Source: Edaphochlamys debaryana
Lineage: Eukaryota > Chlorophyta > Chlorophyceae > Chlamydomonadales
Length of the DNA: 64,000 nucleotides
Reading direction: 5' to 3'
Assembly: GCA_016858145.1 (NCBI GenBank)
Contig: JAEHOE010000130.1
Location: 248,001 to 312,000, forward strand
Translations under genes and position numbers: made by a program
In this document: positions 12,019-22,425 of the stretch, piece by piece
Layout of the letters: every line of letters starts with the position of its first letter
Position numbering within the stretch: position 1 is the stretch's first letter
Notes under the pieces: generated by a model
Told to the model about the DNA's origin: nothing
What the model saw: the letters and a program-made list of their open reading frames with translations, nothing else
The model's database searches: none

Positions 12019-12080
12019 GTCTCTGCATCCCTGTCACCGCTTGCGCTGCACGATTCGTGTCCTCTCGGGAGCAAGAGCCC
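12019..12080 (+). pseudogene. Possible relic of a fourth family exon (exon 2 of the small membrane proteins)
   Basis: After a CACAG acceptor-like site, the sequence translates to GLCIPVTACAARFVSS. At base level it resembles exon 2 of gene A (GTCCTGGCTCTGCCCGTCACC then GCTTGCG), with short gaps. It lies between genes B and C, where another copy would be expected. No matching first or last exon was found. The similarity is short and could be chance. Confidence 0.2.
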
Positions 12081-12880
12081 CTTGTCCATGGGCCCCCCCC
12101 ATCTCGTGAGGAGCAGCAGCATCCTCTGGCGGTTCAGTAAGTGTTACGGGGGTCCGTAGCTCCTTCGGGTTCTTGGGACGGCATGGCGTGCAGGTGGTAG
12201 CACTGAAGAGCAAGGGCCGACTTGGGCACAGCAGGACCTTCCGGCGTTCCGGGCGTGGCGGGACATGGCGGGAATGCACCGGGCTGGACGGGCTTCCCCA
12301 GCTTCCAGCTTGACCCTTGGACACACAGTCCTCCACCTTCTGCAACCCCTGCCCTCGTCAGGCTCCACCACGCGTGGGCGGGCCTGGGACCGACCGACCA
12401 CTTGGACGGGGAGCGATGGCGATTCTGGTGCCGACATCGGCGAAATACGCAGGCTTTCGACTTACGTTGCCTGCCCTCGTGACTATCTTTTATGCCGGTT
12501 TGTCAGTCGAACGCGCGGCGCAAATGACGTTCGTCGCCCACAACGGGTTTCGGAGTCGGTTGTGTGGGTTATCGCATCTTCCACCTGTGTTGTCTGCGCC
12601 TCCGAGGCTGTGGCATCAAAGCATGCGAGAAGGGGCAACGCCGACGCGGCATGCAGCCCCGATTTGCGCAAGTCAAATCGAGACCATCAAGGAGGCAGTA
12701 ATTACGCGGGCTACGCCAATTCAACTACGGTTCGATACAGGTCAACACTTTGCATTCGTTGGGGTGGGGGGGACGGGAGGCGGGTGCACGCGCAGCTGAG
12801 TCGTCGGGGTGCGGTGCCGGTACCCCTGTCCCGCAGCGTTGTCCCCCGGCATGCGGATGCCCCATCGCGCGCCGGCGTAC

Positions 12881-12885
12881 TTAAG
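12881..12885 (+). promoter_or_regulatory. Degenerate TATA-like element of gene C
   Basis: TTAAG followed by CGTGCTCGGCAG occupies the place of TATAAGCGCC in gene B, about 120 bases before the ATG. GTAC cores lie at 12820 and 12877, as in the two sister promoters. Confidence 0.4.
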
Positions 12886-13004
12886 CGTGCTCGGCAGCTT
12901 ATTGATGCTTGTCTAGCCATCAAGCACTCCTCACCCCTCGACTTCGAACCGCGACTTCTGCCCTTCACCTGCCGGTAGCCGTCGCGTTTCGAGCCCTCGC
13001 TACC

Positions 13005-14003
13005 ATGGCCCCCGCCGTCTTCAAGCTCCCGCTTGATGTGAGTCTTGTATGAGGTCGCTGCAAGGCTCGGTACGGGCCCGCGCCCGCGCCCGCTGGGGCT
13101 CGGTCCCGGTGTTTGATGGCTCGCACAGCCGCAACTCCACGACTGCGCTCGCCACAGTTGTCGACTGCTGCTGAAGAAGTGTCCCGCTTATCGTATCGCA
13201 GGCCTACGTCCTGGCCATCCCGTGCCTTTACGCATGGTGAGCGCGACTGGGGCTTTGGCATTTTCGCTTGAGCGTGCCGCGTGAGCATCTCCGTGAAATG
13301 TGCGCGGCTCAAGTTGTGCCCCTCTGTGCCGCATACACGCCTGAAGTGTGGCACCGCACGTTGACCCTGACCCTGCCTCCCGCCATGTCCCCCCACCCGC
13401 AGCGGCGCCTTTACCTGGATGAGCCTCCGCCCTTGGACCGTGGACCCTGAGTAAGTTCGCTTTGAAGGATAGCCTCGGTCGTGTCCACGTTGTGGGCTGC
13501 GCATGTGGGTCCTGGGCCGTGTAGAGACCGTACCGTTCACCACACACTTTCAGCAGGTCTGACCTGATCTCGTGCCTTCTCCCGCTCTCCCCATACAGCA
13601 AGTCCACCCTCGAGTACTACAACGACGAGAAGGTTGCGGCCAAGCAGGGACAGTACTACGACAACCAGTTCAAGGGCTTCTTCGCCGAGGTTAGTAAGAT
13701 CCGTGGGCCTCCCTGCCTTTAGGGTCTCCCCTGCCTTGGGGGGAGGGGGGTCTTACCTGCCTTGGGGGTTGTAGCGTCTCTCGATAGGACGCCAGTGGGC
13801 AGCAAGGGGCGAGAAGTGAGCCAGGCGGATGCTCAAATGGCCTTACCTGCTGGGGCATGCAGTGAGGTGTCTGCTGCAGCTGCGCAAGCCACTTCCAAGG
13901 ACATGGGCTGACCCACATGCATCCCCGCTGCCCCGCCTTCGCCCCGCAGCGCATCAAGAACAAGAGCTTCGGCATCTTCAACAACAACCTCTCGTCCCAG
14001 TAA
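13005..14003 (+). CDS. Small single-span membrane protein, tandem family member C
   Basis: Exons 13005-13037, 13202-13236, 13403-13450, 13599-13689 and 13950-14003 (TAA) give 86 residues. The protein starts MAPAVFKLPLD, then a hydrophobic part (AYVLAIPCLYACGAFTWM), RPWTVDPKST, LEYYNDEK, QYYDNQ, FKGFFAERIKNK and FGIFNNNLSSQ. It is the most diverged of the three: the N-terminus is shorter, one more intron interrupts the hydrophobic segment (GCATG|GTGAGC, phase 2), and the terminal GTRQ is replaced. Intron positions otherwise match gene B. The last donor before exon 5 is GTTAGT. Function unknown. Confidence 0.85.
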
Positions 14004-14529
14004 GCGCCAGCAGCAGCGACTGCAGCTTGCAGTGGAGCGGCCATCACATGGCCTTGACGCTCGGCGTAGAGTAATATTGCCCATGATGTAGAACTGGCAC
14101 GGCCTTGAGTAGCACAGGCGAGGACTGAGCGGCCATGGGGCTTGGGGCGCTGTGCGCTTTGACTCCGTCGCCGTAGCGATGGCTTAGACCCTTATTGGGG
14201 TGAATTATCAAGGCGCATCTGGGTCGCTGATCTGCGACCAGCATTCATGGGGATAGGGGGTATGTTGGCGCCTCACCTATGAAACCAAGTGAGCACCAGG
14301 CGCCTTGGGCCAGGGGGGCAGGCATGCATCTTTCTATCAAACGGAGCAGATGCGTGGTCAGCGCTCTTCTCTTATGTCCGATTCTTTGTGAGGACATGTG
14401 AGCGTCGTGTGTGAAGTGCTGCGATTGGTATCCTGTAGCAGGCTGCGGGTGTTCAAAGCGAACAATTTGCCCCGGGACGGGGCGGATGAGCCCCCGGAGA
14501 CAGGCGGGTAGACGTGGCACGTACAGAGT

Positions 14530-14534
14530 TGTAA
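14530..14534 (+). terminator. Candidate polyadenylation signal of gene C
   Basis: TGTAA about 530 bases after the stop of gene C, in line with the spacing seen for gene A. Positional evidence only. Confidence 0.35.
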
Positions 14535-14914
14535 AGATAAGCTGCCTTGGCCCCAGCGTCCCACTCCCGCGTGCCGCCCCTCCATGCCGCACTCACGTCC
14601 TGCGGCACAAGTACGGGGGGGCAGTTGAGCCGCACAATTCGGCGAAAACCCTTGGGTCCTGGGGTCGCTTCAACTGCTGCACGGACCTCTGGGTTGCCCC
14701 TCGCTGCCCAGCAGGTCTTGCCCCTCGCTGCAGCTTCTTCAGCAAGTGGGTCGCTGCTCTGGCTGGCTGGCGAGTGCTGCCCTCCCTCGCGGGCCCATCA
14801 CCCGTCACCGCTGCATTGCAGCACCCTGGCCGCCGCCTCAGCGCCAAGCCTTCCCGCACACAAGCACGCAAGACATGACCCCGGCCTCAGCACAAGCTCC
14901 CTCCTAGCGCGCGG

Positions 14915-17900
14915 ATGTTTGGCCACTCCACTCCACCCAAACCCAGCCGGGACGCCTTCACATTGCCGCCGCGCCCCACCCGAGCCGCGCGACAGCTTCA
15001 CGCCAAGCTCAGTGACGAGGAGAGCGGCGGCAGCGAGGACCTCCGCACCGCAGCCGGGCCCTGCGCCGACGAGGGGACCGGCATTGGCAGCGGCTTCTCC
15101 GCGAGCCCTGCTGCCGCATTCGCGGGCGGCACCAGCTCCGGAGCACCCCACGCGCCCCGCGCCGCGTTATCCGGCTCCCCAGCAGGTGGAGTCGCGGGAG
15201 GCGCGACCCGGCGCGCGGCGGCCTCGCCCAGCGCCGCCGCAGCCGCCGCAACCGCCGCGGGAGCGCGCAGCCAGCCCGTTCCCGCTCACACCGAGAAGCG
15301 CGGCGCCGCGCGCGGGTTTCTGCCCCGCGGCCCCGCGAGCCTGCACCTGGACCTCTCGCCTAGCAACCCCGCGGACGCAACGGCGAGGGCCGCGCCGGGG
15401 GCCAGGATGCTGCCGCTGTCCAGCTCGGGCCGCGTGGCCGTGGGCGGCGGCGGCGGGGGCGTGGCGGGGCGCGGGACGGGCGGCTCTGCTCCCACGCTGC
15501 GGCAGTGGCACAGCCCGCTGCGCAAGTGGGTGTGGACGTGCTTTGCCCTCAATGTGGCGCTGGGGGTGATCTTCGCGGCGCTGTGCGCGTCGTCGTACAA
15601 GGTGGGTGGAGGTGGGGGGCAAGGTGGGGCGTAGGGAAAGCGAGGGGGGAGGGAAAGGTGAGGAAAGGAAGGAGAAGGACGGGGCGGGGGCGTTGGGAAT
15701 GGGGGCACGGCAGGGGAGGGGAAGGGTACAAGCGGGAATGGTGCGGCGGCGGAGTTGGGTCTTTGTGGGGGCAGGGCTAGGCGGGCAACGGCGTTGGCAG
15801 AGGAGAACCGGCGCGCGGGGAGAGAAGGTACGCTAGCGTTTGGGGCTCCTTCCTCCTTCATCGCCTAGGCTTGAGCCGATGACTGCCATATTCGCCCCGG
15901 GTTTCCCCTCGACCCTGCCTCACCAGGCCTTCACGTCCGCGGTTGACCAGCTGAAGCGGGGGGACGCGGGTTTCCCTGCGGGCAGCAAGCCAGACGACTG
16001 GTGAGAGAGGGCGGCTCGGGCTGGACGTGGCGCGTGTTGGCCAGGGGACCACGGGCGTGTGAGCAGTGGCACCACAGGCATGGCGCGACGCGCGAGCCCC
16101 TCCGGACTGCCGGCGGTAGTCCGCAGCCCTGGATCCCGCACACACTGTGGCAGCTGCATGCCTGTTTCCCTGGCTCTGCCCTCCCTCGCATGACCCGCCA
16201 CCTGCCTACCTCTGTACCTCATCCCCGCTCCGCAGGAAGCAGCTGTTCGGCGCCGCGGCGGTCAGCGCTGCGTTCGCCATCCTGCTGACGGTCCTGTTCC
16301 ATGTGAGTCGGGCACTCGGTCGACCGCTGACGGCTGGACGGGGTCAGGAGCTACAACCCACAACACTAGCGCGTTCCGCCCTCCGGTGCGCTCACACCCA
16401 TACCGGCGGTGCCCTTCCCCTGCCTGCCTCCTCACGCCAGCCAGCCCATGCCCCTGGCCCCGCCCCTATGTGTGCGTTTCTCCCGCGAGATGTGCCATGT
16501 GCCCCTGTGTCCCTTTGCTCTCGCGGGCCTCCCAGTTCCAGGCGACAACGAGCCCTCCCACAGGTCGTCTCCTCGCCTGCGTAGTCTGCGGAACACGCCC
16601 TACGCCACACCACAACCAAGCGCTTCGCTTCGTTGATGTTCTTCTACCCCCGCCCCTATCCCTGCCTCTCCCCCCCTCCGCCCCCAGGCCGGTGCCCTCA
16701 TCCTGCTGCTCTGCTCCTTCAAGTCCCTGGCCGACCCCGGCCGCCGCTTCGGGCGCGCCGTGGTGATGGCCTCGGCCCTGTTCGTGGGCCTGCACGTGCT
16801 CAACATCGCACTGCAGGTGGGGCGGGAGTCGAGGGACGAAGCGGTGGGATAGGATAGGGCGGGTCAGGAGCACGGGAGCGGGAAGACCGCGCGCTGCGGA
16901 GCTAGAGACAATGCAGGGGTTTCGGGCGCGCTGTGCGCATGCCTGTGAGGGTGGCGGCGGGGCTGGTTGGGCGTGCGGGTGCGAGGGGCGAGGGCCGGGA
17001 TGGCGGTCAAGGGCACTCGGGGTTGCCATCAGGTCAGTGCGGCGCCCTCCGCCCTTTGTGGACAGAGACGGGCGTGCCTACAGGTGGTGCCTATCTACAT
17101 ACGTTCTGCATGGCACGTGGCCTGAACAGAGAGGGGGGGTCGAGGGTGGTGCTGAACGCGGCCGGAGTACAACCGGTACCTGGGCACTTCGTGCATCACC
17201 CATGCCTTTTTGATCATCACATGGTGATGGCTGCTACCTCGGCCAAGACCCCGACCTGCTCCCGCACCCGCCTCGCCGACCTCCGACTTCCCACACACAC
17301 CCTTCCCCCCGTCCTGACCCCCCACCTTTAGTTCCGCGGCTACGGCCCCACGCTGGCGGCCTGGCGGCGCGACTTCGGCGCCCCCTTCAACCCCGCACTG
17401 CTCAACGCCTGCGTCGTGTTTGGGCTGACCAGCTTCCTGTCCTACACGCTGCTGGCGGGGCTGATCTTGTTCTGGCAGGTGGGGCGGAGGTGGGGAGGGT
17501 AGGCGGGGGGTAGGTGGGGGGCGGAGGTGGGAAGGGTAGGCGGGCTGACCGAGAGCCGATGGGGGAAGGCAGGTATGGGGTGGAGGGAGGGAGAGGCAGC
17601 CAGGACCGGGGATGGCACCATTGCTGCAGCTTGGTCCCAGACCCGGGCTTTGAGCAATCGGCTTGGGCTCAGAGCGCTCCTCGTCAGCCTGCATCAGGCC
17701 TTCCCTCGCCCGCACCCCGCCCCGAAGGAGGGCGGCCCATTATGATTTATGAACCTCGACCTCTCCGCGCCCTTCGAATTGCCCATTCTTGCCTCGCCTC
17801 CCTCCTCTCCCCCCTCCCGCTTCGCTCCTTTAATCCGGCTTGTCCTCCACTTTCCACGGGGCGAGGGAGCAGGGGGCCAGGCGGGGGAATTGGAGAACCC

Positions 17901-18079
17901 CGCACTCTACGCCTCTTTCCACTCTTCCTGCCTTTTTCTTCCTCCGTTCATTTCCCCGCCTCGCCCAGACCCAACCCCCCTCTCGTCCCTCCCTCTCCCC
18001 CCCTCCCCAACAGGACCCAGTTGACGTGTACCTGCTGGATCGGAGTCCAGCCGGCCCTGGACTGGGCCCTGGGCTCTAG
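14915..18079 (+). CDS. Four-TM membrane protein with long disordered N-terminus, function unknown
   Basis: Exons 14915-15601, 15927-16000, 16236-16302, 16688-16816, 17332-17478 and 18014-18079 (TAG) total 1170 bases, 389 residues. Residues 1-200 are rich in Ser, Pro, Ala and Gly with little predicted order. Four hydrophobic segments follow: around 206-227 (ALNVALGVIFAALCAS), 257-287 (split by an intron: AFAILLTVLFH / AGALILLLCSF), 299-318 (VVMASALFVGLHVLN) and 345-367 (FGLTSFLSYTLLAGLILFW). All junctions are GT-AG and phase-consistent. The intron after exon 3 contains an inverted copy of a dispersed short repeat (16601-16641). I do not recognise the family; a plant/algal membrane protein of unknown role is the fair description. 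Confidence 0.8.
16601..16641 (-). repeat. Dispersed short repeat (inverted copy, in an intron)
   Basis: The 41 bases are the exact reverse complement of 10584-10624. Flanking similarity to 18364-18417 extends the element to about 55-60 bases (GGGGTAGAAG at one end, GTAGGGCGTG at the other). Confidence 0.9.
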
Positions 18080-19168
18080 GGCCTTCCTGACATGGCTTGA
18101 TCTTTTCGCCGCCGCCGTCGAGAGACGGGGCGCCCTGCCCGGCAGCCCAGCTGCCCCGTTGGGCCTTGCGAACGCCACGGGGACCCCAGGCCACGAGGAC
18201 GCTGCTGGGCGAGGCCCACGTTAGCTCTGCGGTTCACGCGTGGCTGCTGGCGGCGCAGGGTTCTGGCGGTGCCTGCCAGAGACTAGAAGGGGCGGTGGTG
18301 CTTCGTTTCGGGGGCTGAGCGGTTGGTGTTGCGAGGTGGTACGGGTCAAGTGGAATGTGCTGAGGGGTAGAAGACATCAATAAAGCCCAGCGCTTGGTTG
18401 AGGGGCGTAGGGCGTGGTCGCTAAGGGGCTGGTGGGGGCCGACATCGGCGAGCATGTCGACGCCTTCGGCACGGGTTCACGAAGTGCGAACGGGCACATA
18501 ACCACTAGCGCATCACACAACAAAGCCAATGTTCCGCTAACATGAGTCTTGAAGGGCTGACCTGGAGAGTTCTGCACTCCCCGGCATCCCCAACTCAAGT
18601 GCCCGTCTTCTCGGTTTGGCGGGGCTCCCCGCCGTCTGCCCCTCTGCTCCTCCCCAGTAATGCAGAACTGTGTCTTCTGATGTGGCGAAGATGCGATGCA
18701 ACTGTTTGCGACTTGCGAGGGCAGGGCCAGACTGCGTGTCCCGCCCATGTCAGGTCACCGCAATTCCACCCCCCACCGAGTGGACCCGCCACAGCACAGC
18801 ATCTGTTTCTCGCCGCAATTACCCTGCACACGCATACGCGCTATACTCGTTGACACAGACCCTACCTTCGGGAGAAAGTGTTTGTTGTCCTGCGACGACC
18901 AGACGACCCTTCCCAAGTGCCAATACCTCGCGCAAGTAGTCTGAGACTTGGATAGAAACTAGTAAGGCTCAACACGCCGGTTCGAGCTTGAACACAACTC
19001 GTAAACTGCACAGCCACGCCGTGTTCTGCCAGGAGTGGCGAGGATTCCATAGTCAAGGTGCGCAGCTCGTTGTGGTGTCCCGGCACTCCAGAGGCCGGGT
19101 CCCCTGGGGTCGGCTTCTCCTCGCGGTGCTCTCGCTTCCTCAAGCTCGCTGCCCTTGACCGCTCCAGG
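18080..19168. other. Interval between two plus-strand genes
   Basis: No exon chain is supported. It contains the 3' region of the four-TM gene, with the diverged copy of the dispersed short repeat at about 18364-18417 (including AATAAA), and the presumed upstream region of the next gene. Confidence 0.5.
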
Positions 19169-20512
19169 ATGCACAAGCCGTGGATGCCTGCGCCAGACCT
19201 GGCGAACGAAGACATCATCGAGGACGACCCGCTGGTTATCGGGCCAGCAAATGGACGGAACGGAGGATTGCGGAATGGGGGCGTGCCGGGCTGCACCAGC
19301 TTCCGGGTAAGTCGGAGCTGGTATCCGGGGCGGTATTGGAATTGTACAGGAACCCTGGGCTCCTGTTGTGTCTCCTCCAGTTGCCCGGGGTCGTGCAGAG
19401 GCCCTCCACGGGCCCGCCAGGCCGCTCATCCCACGCCCTTCGAACCCCCACAATCTGCGCCCGCACAGGACTCAAGCATCCTCGGCGGGACTACTGTCTC
19501 GTCCAAGCTAGGGACAGTCACCTCCGTGCCTGTCGCCTCCAGCCGCACGTCAGCAGCCCCCACCGGTATCTATGGGAAGGGAACGGGACAGGTCATCGCC
19601 ACGGCCGCGTCCGCCCGGCCCCAGTCCGGACTGTTCGTTGCTCGTAGCGCTCGCACGAGCGCTCCGGGACCGGATTCCGCAAACAGCTACGAGGGTGACG
19701 GCCCGGACGTGGCGGGCGTCACCAACCGCATGCAGGGGGACATCCTGGGGGACCCAGAGGACGACGGCGTCGCTGGCTACTCCGCACGCGGCCCCTCCTC
19801 AGGGGGGCCACAGGGGCACCGAGGGAGCAGCCAAGGCAGCGGCGGCCCAGGCTACGGCCCGGGCCACAGCCAGGTCCTTCGCAGCCACAACGGCACCGCG
19901 CCCAACGGCGCCGGGCACGGCGCTCAGGGCGGGCCCACCAAGCCCCTGACCCCGGCGGCCCGCTACGCGGCCGCTGCGGCCGAGGCGAACCGCATGCCGG
20001 GTCTGGATGCCGAGGACGGGGAACGCAACTCTGGGGGCAGCCGCACCTCTGCGCTGGCGGGGTCTTCCTCCATGGCTCTGCGCAATGGCCGGGCCCCGCT
20101 CGACCCGGCCTCCAGCCGGCAGGTGGCGGTGCACCCCAAGGGCGAGTCCCGGAGCGCTGGTGGCTTCCTGCCCGACTCCGCCTCTAGCTCCGTGCCCCTC
20201 GGCGCCACGGCTGGGCCGCGCAGCAGCAGCGACGGTGGCCGTCCGGCCAGCGGCAAGCCTAGAATGTCGGCCAGCGGGGCAGGCAGCGGCGGAGGCGGCA
20301 AGGAGGGCGGGCTGCTGGGCCTCTTCAGCCGCCATTCCTCGGCGCGGCCTAAGGAGGCCAAGGAGCCCAAGCCCGCAAAGGCGCCCAAGGCCGAGCGCGG
20401 GGGCGACGAGGACGTGGCAGAGGTGTTGGCGTCGGGCGGAGTGGGCGGCGGCCGGCCGCCCTCGGGGCTGCTGAAGCGCACCGCTTCGGCGCTGGTCAAC
20501 TGGGCGCGGTAG
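19169..20512 (+). CDS. Low-complexity, probably disordered protein
   Basis: Proposed exons 19169-19306 and 19469-20512 (TAG) give 393 residues. The intron (19307-19468, GTAAGT...CACAG) is 162 bases, a multiple of three and free of stops, so the unspliced transcript is also open. The protein begins MHKPWMPAPDLANEDIIEDD and is then dominated by Ser, Gly, Ala, Pro and Arg, with a Lys/Glu/Pro patch (about residues 310-330) and a C-terminus ending LLKRTASALVNWAR. No domain, signal peptide or membrane span is evident. An in-frame GTG-started extension to 19058 exists, but 19169 is the first in-frame ATG. An upstream exon cannot be excluded. Confidence 0.6.
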   Translation: MHKPWMPAPDLANEDIIEDDPLVIGPANGRNGGLRNGGVPGCTSFRVSRSWYPGRYWNCTGTLGSCCVSSSCPGSCRGPPRARQAAHPTPFEPPQSAPAQDSSILGGTTVSSKLGTVTSVPVASSRTSAAPTGIYGKGTGQVIATAASARPQSGLFVARSARTSAPGPDSANSYEGDGPDVAGVTNRMQGDILGDPEDDGVAGYSARGPSSGGPQGHRGSSQGSGGPGYGPGHSQVLRSHNGTAPNGAGHGAQGGPTKPLTPAARYAAAAAEANRMPGLDAEDGERNSGGSRTSALAGSSSMALRNGRAPLDPASSRQVAVHPKGESRSAGGFLPDSASSSVPLGATAGPRSSSDGGRPASGKPRMSASGAGSGGGGKEGGLLGLFSRHSSARPKEAKEPKPAKAPKAERGGDEDVAEVLASGGVGGGRPPSGLLKRTASALVNWAR

Positions 20513-22425
20513 GGCTCCCGAGTGCCGTACAACGTGGTTGGCCTGGTCTGGTCTGCCGCTGCAAAGCCCCACACCCACAAGCAGGCACTTCAAGCTTGAA
20601 GCAGTGCTTGGGGCCCAGGCAGCGGGCTCATGGGCAGGGCGCAGGCTGCCAAGCCGCCTGGAGGGGGGCCCGTGGAACCGCGCGACTTCACGGCTGGGCG
20701 GGGTGGAGTTGACCTCGGGAGCAGACGCGACCCCGCGAGCCAGTGGTGCTGCGTTGTGGCACCCAGAGCTATCGCCTCGCTGGGCCGACGGATTTGGTAC
20801 GCTCCGCCGAGCAAGCCCAGCGAGCAGAACTGTGTACGGACTGCGGGCCCAGCAGCCAAACGTACGGCATGGGCGGGCTTGACGGCAATGGCGCCCAGAC
20901 GGAGCCCGGCTGGCGGAGGCGAAGGCGAAGGCGCAGAAGGTCTGGGCACTGCGCAGCGGATGCTGCCTAGCTGCTTCTGCCGGGCCACGGGCTGGGTGCG
21001 AGGTTGGTCATGCCAAGCTGGGGTGGTGGGGTTGTTCAAGCACAAGTTGGGTTGAAGCCATGTGTGTTTGGCGGCCGCAAGCCGCAAAGAGCAATCTCTT
21101 TCTTCTCGCTGTTCTCTGTGGGGGCTGCGGTGGGCGTGGTTTGCACGTCAACTTTGGGCTGGATCATGACCCGAGGTTGGGGCAAGATGCGGCGTGGTGG
21201 AAGGGGGGGTTCGCGGTGCAAGGGCAGGGGTAGACCACTTAGGTGTTTCGCAGAATGTAGTGGGTCCATGCACATGGAGTGTTGTGGATGTGCCTTCACA
21301 GAGGCAGGTACCGTCAGGTACCGTGTTTGGGCTCGGACGGCCAACGCTCGGCAAGGGCGCACAGGACGTGCGGCACACTTTGGTCAGTGTAACGTGAAGA
21401 TGAGAGGTGAAGAGGCCAGTCTCGACCTGCTTCCTGCGCAATCGGCAATCCAATAGCTGGCCAGCCGCTACCTGTCGACTTGCCGGTCGGGCCTCGCTCG
21501 GCCCTGGCCTTTGCGGGCAGCCTCCAGCCAGCCACCGGTCCCACGGGAAGCATTCTGCGTTTCCCCTCAAGGAGCTCTGCAATGGACTGTGGGTCAGCAT
21601 TGACAGGAATTGTCTGTGTACTTGCGTGTACTGTGTACACGGCAACTTGCCCGCACGGTACTTGCGTGTACTGTGTACACGGCAACTTGCCCGCACGGTA
21701 CCGTTCCTCGCCTTGCATGTCTCGTCCGAGCACTCGCTCCCGTTGGCCCCGTCTTGCCTTCAGCTCTTCCTCGGGATCCTTCCCGGCGTCGTCTGCTTCT
21801 CACACACAATCTCATCCGGTTCCAGGCCGGTCCGATGTCCAAATGACCTGTGCTCCTTTGCCAACTCCCTTCGACGCTAGCAGCAGGGCCAGCCACTTCC
21901 ACGTACCCTCACCCCACCCCGGCACCCACACACATTGACGGCCGCAACCACATGCCTCGTTTCTGCGTGCCTGCCTATCAGCCACGCCAACACGCCAAAT
22001 GGGCACGCCCCTACGTGCAGCATCAACGGTACGCCAAAGCGCGTGCGCCCTGCGCTCGTACACCGTCAACGCGCATCCCGACAAAATTGTGGCCCTCCGC
22101 TGACCCCATCAGCCTGCAAAGTGCAGTGCACGTGAGGACCCCTCCACGCTTCCCGCAGCGCATCACAATGTTAGGCATCTCCCTTGCCTCCTACAGCCGG
22201 TAACTCCCACACCCACACATATCCGCTGTGTCTACGTTACCCTGCCCCAGATCTTTTTTTTCCCCTGGCTCCTCCATGCCCCATACCTCCATCCCGGTAC
22301 CTGCCTTTACCGGCAAACACGCAGCCTCCGTCCCGCGTCGGCCCCATCACTTCCCTAATTCCCTGATGCCAACAAGCCCAATGGCGTTCTCTTCCAGCCC
22401 CTCCAGCCTGATACGCGCCAGCTGC
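20513..22425. other. Interval between convergent genes
   Basis: The plus-strand gene ends at 20512 and HCF106 (minus) ends at 22426, so both 3' ends lie here. I see no supported gene. A perfect tandem 40-bp duplication sits at 21621-21700. Confidence 0.55.
21621..21700. repeat. Perfect two-copy tandem repeat, 40-bp unit
   Basis: CTTGCGTGTACTGTGTACAC opens each copy, at 21621 and 21661, and the copies are identical over 40 bases. The unit contains a small palindrome, TGTGTACACGG/GTGTAC, and ends CCGCACGGTA. Confidence 0.95.

Larger units (their letters stand above)
9748..12880. other. Gene-poor interval between family members B and C
   Basis: No supported gene. It contains a TGTAA at 10422-10426 (possible poly(A) signal of gene B), a copy of a dispersed short repeat at 10584-10624 flanked by 15-bp direct repeats, an AT-rich TATATA stretch near 11219-11230, and a possible exon relic at 12019-12080. 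Confidence 0.6.

Noticed and set aside
20630..21055. 141-codon plus-strand open frame between convergent genes
   Set aside because: No splice-supported partners, no recognisable protein pattern, composition as expected for GC-rich noncoding DNA.
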